8,876 nucleotides of DNA, taken from the NCBI GenBank assembly GCA_947448105.1, contig CANFNE010000096.1, positions 1-8,876 on the forward strand, given 5' to 3'. The position numbers and the translations under genes are program-made. The DNA comes from Burkholderiales bacterium (GTDB lineage Bacteria; Pseudomonadota; Gammaproteobacteria; Burkholderiales; Burkholderiaceae_C). Positions 6,206-8,876 of the stretch are shown here, one piece after another; position 1 is the stretch's first letter; every line of letters starts with the position of its first letter. A model generated the notes under the pieces. That model had not been told where the DNA came from, ran no database searches, and saw only the letters and a list, made by a program, of their open reading frames with translations.

Positions 6206-7251
6206 GCCGGGCGCTGGTCGGTGCTGGGCCGCTGCCACAGATTGATGCCGCCATCGATGGCGTGTTGGTCAATCGCGGCCAGCTCGGTGTTGGAGAACTG
6301 CAGGTTTTGCATGGCTCCGGCCAGATCCACAATCTGCGCCGGATTGCTCGCGCCGATCAGCGCGGACGTAACGCGCGCGTCGCGCAGCACCCAGGCCACC
6401 GCCATTTGCGCCAGCGTCTGGCCGCGCGCCTGGGCAATGTCGTTGAGCGCGCGCACGTGGCGCAGGTTTTGTGCGCTCAGGTGTTCGGGTGTGAACGAGC
6501 CGCCACCGGGGCGATTCATGCGTGCGTCCGCCGGCACGCCGTTCAGGTATTTGTCCGTAAGCAGCCCCTGCGCCAGCGCGCTAAAGGCGATGCAGCCCAT
6601 GCCGGTATCCGTCAGGGCGTCGAGCAAGTCTTCTTCAATCCAGCGGTTCATCAGGCTGTAGGACGGTTGGTGGATCAGCGCCTGCACGCCCATGCTTTTG
6701 AGGATGGCGTGGGCCTCGCGCGTTTTGCCGGCCGAATAGCTGCTCACGCCCACGTACAAGGCCTTGCCCTGTTGCACTGCACTGGCCAGTGCGCCCATGG
6801 TTTCTTCCAGCGGGGTGTCGGGGTCAAAGCGGTGGCTGTAAAAAATGTCCACGTAGTCCAGACCCATGCGCTGCAGGCTTTGGTCCAGGCTGGCGAGCAC
6901 GTATTTGCGCGAGCCGCCGCCTTGGCCATAGGGGCCAGGCCACATGTCCCAGCCGGCTTTGCTGGAGATGAGGAGTTCGTCGCGGTAGGGTCGAAAGTCG
7001 CGCTTGAGGTGTTCACCAAAATTGCGCTCCGCGCTGCCATAGGGCGGGCCGTAGTTGTTGGCCAGGTCAAAGTGGGTGATGCCCAGGTCAAACGCGGTGC
7101 GCAGCATGTCGCGCTGGGTTTGCAGGGGTGTGGCGTCGCCAAAGTTGTGCCACAGGCCTAGCGATAGCGCGGGCAACTGCAGACCGCTGTGGCCGCAGCG
7201 GCGGTAGGGCATGCGGCCTTGGTAGCGGTCGGGGTGGGCGTGGTAGCGCAT
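6202..7251 (-). CDS. yghZ: Aldo/keto reductase, YghZ / L-glyceraldehyde-3-phosphate reductase type
   Basis: This is a cytoplasmic NADPH-dependent reductase of the AKR14 group. E. coli YghZ (Gpr) reduces L-glyceraldehyde 3-phosphate and methylglyoxal. The 349-residue protein is close to the E. coli length (346). Near-diagnostic blocks are LPALSLGLWHNFG (26-38), THFDLANNYGPPYGSAE (59-75), SSKAGWDMWPGPYG (96-109), YVDIFYSHR (133-141), LIHQPSYSLMNRW and CIAFSALAQGLLTDKYLNG. The catalytic tetrad is Asp62, Tyr67, Lys98 and His140. The ATG at 7251 is chosen because MRYHAHPDRYQ... aligns with the N-terminus of E. coli YghZ. An upstream in-frame ATG at 7305 would add 18 hydrophobic residues not known in the family. 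Neither start has a clear ribosome binding site. The downstream DMT exporter gene is coupled by ATGA. Confidence 0.93.
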   Translation of the reverse strand: MRYHAHPDRYQGRMPYRRCGHSGLQLPALSLGLWHNFGDATPLQTQRDMLRTAFDLGITHFDLANNYGPPYGSAERNFGEHLKRDFRPYRDELLISSKAGWDMWPGPYGQGGGSRKYVLASLDQSLQRMGLDYVDIFYSHRFDPDTPLEETMGALASAVQQGKALYVGVSSYSAGKTREAHAILKSMGVQALIHQPSYSLMNRWIEEDLLDALTDTGMGCIAFSALAQGLLTDKYLNGVPADARMNRPGGGSFTPEHLSAQNLRHVRALNDIAQARGQTLAQMAVAWVLRDARVTSALIGASNPAQIVDLAGAMQNLQFSNTELAAIDQHAIDGGINLWQRPSTDQRPA

Positions 7252-7433
7252 GGGCAGTGAAGAAAGTAGGTGAAAAAGTAAAAAGTGGCGGCCCTGCAAA
7301 CGCATGGGCGGCGCGGGTCGCAGACAAACCGCGCCCGAGTGTACGCAAGGACTGCGTGGCGCTGCGGTAGCATGGGCGCATCGGCTGGCAGCGCTTTTTG
7401 CCCGCTATTTTCAATTCCAACCCCAGGCCTGCT
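7252..7433. other. Divergent intergenic region
   Basis: This gap of about 180 bases separates the minus-strand reductase from the plus-strand unknown gene and should hold promoters for both. A weak -10-like TACACT can be read on the minus strand at 7343-7338, without a convincing -35 partner. The minus-strand reductase leader near 7261-7285 is pyrimidine-rich. GCGCTGC (7359-7365) and GCAGCGC (7388-7394) form an inverted repeat with a 22-base loop followed by five T on the plus strand. Nothing here is a confident regulatory site, and no small gene or RNA is recognisable. Confidence 0.5.
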
Positions 7434-7913
7434 GTGACTGAAGAATCCCCCAAAATCCAGGAACCCCGCCTCTGGAGCGCCGACGGTTGGACCGCACGCG
7501 TGATCAAAAACGAAGACGACGACGGCTGGGCGGTGGCCATGGTCAAAGACGGTGCGTCAGAGCCTGCGCTGGTGGGGCCCTGGACCATGGGCCGGGACAA
7601 GAAAAATCCCAAGCCGCTGGACGGCAATGCCTTTAGCACCTTGGTCAAAACTGCACATGAGTTTGTACGCCGCAGCGAGCAGCAGTTGCATGCATCACTG
7701 CACCAAAGTATTGCGGTCACCGCCGGTGCCCGGCGGATCACCGTAGCGCTGGACATCGTGCCCGACGACGAAAACCCCACGGCCAACCTCAGCGCGCAAG
7801 ACGAAGACGGCGAGACGGTCGCCAGCGTGCGGGTGTCGCCAGGCTTCAAACTCAACCGCGCCAGCGCCGTGGCTTGGGCTGAAGCCGGGTTTGCCAAACC
7901 GGCCAGCCGCTAA
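7434..7913 (+). CDS. Conserved-looking hypothetical protein, soluble, function unknown
   Basis: I recall similar proteins in Comamonadaceae but no function. From the GTG at 7434 (MTEESPKIQEPRLWSADGW) it has 159 residues. An in-frame TTG at 7398 would add 12 residues and is less likely. There is no signal peptide, no membrane segment and no cysteine. Notable segments are RVIKNEDDDGWAVAMVKDG (about 23-41), GPWTMGRDKKNPKPLD (49-64), a helix-like stretch FSTLVKTAHEFVRRSEQQLH (68-87), then strand-rich ITVALDIVPDDEN and VRVSPGFKL. The charged, mixed alpha/beta composition suggests a compact cytoplasmic protein. No catalytic motif is evident. It is transcribed divergently from the reductase and converges on lipA with 18 bases between stop codons, so it is probably a single-gene transcript. 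The reading frame is supported by codon-position GC bias and by the plausibility of the sequence. Confidence 0.75.
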   Translation: MTEESPKIQEPRLWSADGWTARVIKNEDDDGWAVAMVKDGASEPALVGPWTMGRDKKNPKPLDGNAFSTLVKTAHEFVRRSEQQLHASLHQSIAVTAGARRITVALDIVPDDENPTANLSAQDEDGETVASVRVSPGFKLNRASAVAWAEAGFAKPASR

Positions 7914-7931
7914 TGGGCGCGGAGCGCAGCT

Positions 7932-8876
7932 TCAGGCGGCGGAGGGCTCGTCGGCAATAGCGCTCAAGGCGTGGCCGGCCTGCACATCGGCGTGGTAGCT
8001 GGAGCGCACCATGGCGCCCACGGCAGCGTGCTTAAAGCCCATCTCGTAGGCCCGGGTCTCAAACATTTTGAAGGTGTCCGGGTGCACGTAGCGGCGCACC
8101 GGCAGGTGGCTGGTGGTAGGGGCCAGGTACTGGCCGATGGTTAGCATTTCAATGTGGTGCGCGCGCATGTCCCGCATCACTTCCAGAATCTCTTCGTCGG
8201 TTTCGCCCAGACCCACCATCAGGCCGCTCTTGGTTGGCACATCAGGAAACAGCGCCTTGAATTTCTTCAGCAGGTTCAGGCTGAACTGGTAGTCCGATCC
8301 CGGACGTGCTTCCTTGTAGAGGCGGGGAATCGTCTCCAGGTTGTGGTTCATCACGTCGGGCGGCGCGGCTTTCAAAATTTCCAAGGCGCGGTCGTCGCGC
8401 CCACGAAAGTCAGGCACCAACACCTCAATTTGGGTGTGCGGCGAAAGCGCCCGGGTCTTGCGAATGCAGTCCACAAAGTGGCCCGCACCACCATCGCGCA
8501 AGTCGTCGCGGTCCACGCTCGTGATCACCACGTATTTGAGTTTCAACTGCGCAATGGTCTTGGCCAGGTTGTCGGGCTCGTTGGCGTCCAGCGGGTCGGG
8601 TCGGCCGTGGCCTACATCGCAAAACGGGCAGCGACGGGTGCACTTGTCGCCCATGATCATGAAGGTCGCCGTGCCCTTGCCAAAGCATTCGCCAATGTTG
8701 GGACAGCTGGCTTCTTCGCAGACGGTGACGAGCTTGTTGGTGCGCAGCACGTCCTTGATTTCATAAAAGCGGCTGCTCGGCGATGCCGCCTTGACGCGGA
8801 TCCAGTCTGGTTTTTTGAGCACCTCGCCCGCTTGCACCTTGATGGGGATGCGCGAGAGTTTGGCGGCAGCCTTTTG
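7932..8876 (-). CDS. lipA: Lipoyl synthase (5' end beyond the window)
   Basis: LipA is a radical SAM enzyme that inserts two sulfur atoms into octanoyl groups on the E2 and GcvH lipoyl domains, the last step of lipoate synthesis after LipB. The frame stays open to the right edge, giving 314 residues, so the true start lies beyond 8876; the first visible residues, QKAAAKLSRIPIKV, fit the usual N-terminal region. Full-length proteins of about 325-335 residues suggest that only about 10-20 are missing. An in-frame GTG at 8837 is internal, not the start. Both cluster motifs are intact: the auxiliary 4Fe-4S motif CEEASCPNIGEC (C-x4-C-x5-C) and the radical SAM motif CTRRCPFC (C-x3-C-x2-C). The C-terminal RSSYHA motif, whose Ser ligates the auxiliary cluster, is also present. 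lipB commonly precedes lipA in proteobacteria, but that side is not visible. Confidence 0.97.
   Translation of the reverse strand, partial: QKAAAKLSRIPIKVQAGEVLKKPDWIRVKAASPSSRFYEIKDVLRTNKLVTVCEEASCPNIGECFGKGTATFMIMGDKCTRRCPFCDVGHGRPDPLDANEPDNLAKTIAQLKLKYVVITSVDRDDLRDGGAGHFVDCIRKTRALSPHTQIEVLVPDFRGRDDRALEILKAAPPDVMNHNLETIPRLYKEARPGSDYQFSLNLLKKFKALFPDVPTKSGLMVGLGETDEEILEVMRDMRAHHIEMLTIGQYLAPTTSHLPVRRYVHPDTFKMFETRAYEMGFKHAAVGAMVRSSYHADVQAGHALSAIADEPSAA

Noticed and set aside
5932..7161. 409-codon open frame on the plus strand opposite the reductase and exporter
   Set aside because: The minus-strand genes show full family motifs; the plus-strand translation shows none and crosses both genes.
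7338..7343. TACACT (minus strand) as the reductase promoter -10 box
   Set aside because: There is no matching -35 at proper spacing, and the leader would be about 80 bases; it is listed only as a weak hint in the intergenic entry.
7359..7399. Inverted repeat GCGCTGC/GCAGCGC followed by five T, as a plus-strand terminator
   Set aside because: The 7-bp stem has a 22-base loop, and no plus-strand gene ends upstream of it, so there is nothing to terminate.
7088..7897. 269-codon minus-strand frame across the intergenic gap and the unknown gene
   Set aside because: It is Ser/Ala/Arg-rich without domain structure and overlaps the start of the verified reductase in another frame.
7884..7903. Hairpin near the 3' end of the unknown gene (GCCGGGTTT with AAACCGGC)
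   Set aside because: It lies inside the coding region, has no T tract and a three-base loop; it is probably incidental.

Overview
The window looks like ordinary chromosome from a high-GC betaproteobacterium, most probably Burkholderiales of the Comamonadaceae type (Rhodoferax, Polaromonas, Acidovorax and relatives). I infer this from the remembered resemblance of the proteins (S17, a type II peroxiredoxin, EIIA-HPr-EI, lipoyl synthase), from the GC-rich codon use, and from rpsQ being the last gene of its ribosomal operon. I ran no search. There are ten genes, one of them cut by the right edge, plus a probable scrap of rpmC at the left edge. No RNA gene, mobile element, CRISPR array or phage gene is visible. 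No gap between genes exceeds 300 bases.

Left block, plus strand (1-2739). The last bases of what is probably rpmC lead into rpsQ (ribosomal protein S17), which is closed by a strong intrinsic terminator (338-373). Only 28 bases later comes a type II (Prx5-like) peroxiredoxin, then a small predicted lipoprotein starting with GTG, then a 12-segment MFS transporter whose ATG overlaps the lipoprotein stop (ATGA).

Middle block, plus strand (2771-5248). Three soluble PTS phosphotransfer proteins lie in a row: a stand-alone mannose-type EIIA, HPr and Enzyme I. Phosphate from PEP would pass EI His214 -> HPr His15 -> EIIA His10. No EIIB or EIIC permease is present here, so this is probably a regulatory PTS rather than a sugar importer. 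HPr also keeps Ser46, the site used by HPr kinase.

Right block (5255-8876). On the minus strand, a YghZ-type aldo/keto reductase and a YddG-like DMT/EamA exporter form a two-gene unit joined by an ATGA overlap. This unit converges on ptsI with only 6 bases between the stop codons. A divergent gap of about 180 bases separates it from a plus-strand gene for a conserved-looking, cysteine-free soluble protein of unknown function. That gene converges on lipA (lipoyl synthase, minus strand), whose 5' end lies beyond the window.

I found no convincing new system. The points most worth a second look are the permease-less PTS cluster, the long EIIA/HPr gene overlap with its His-rich tail, the split ribosomal operon with a peroxiredoxin placed right after its terminator, and the unknown 159-residue protein next to lipA.
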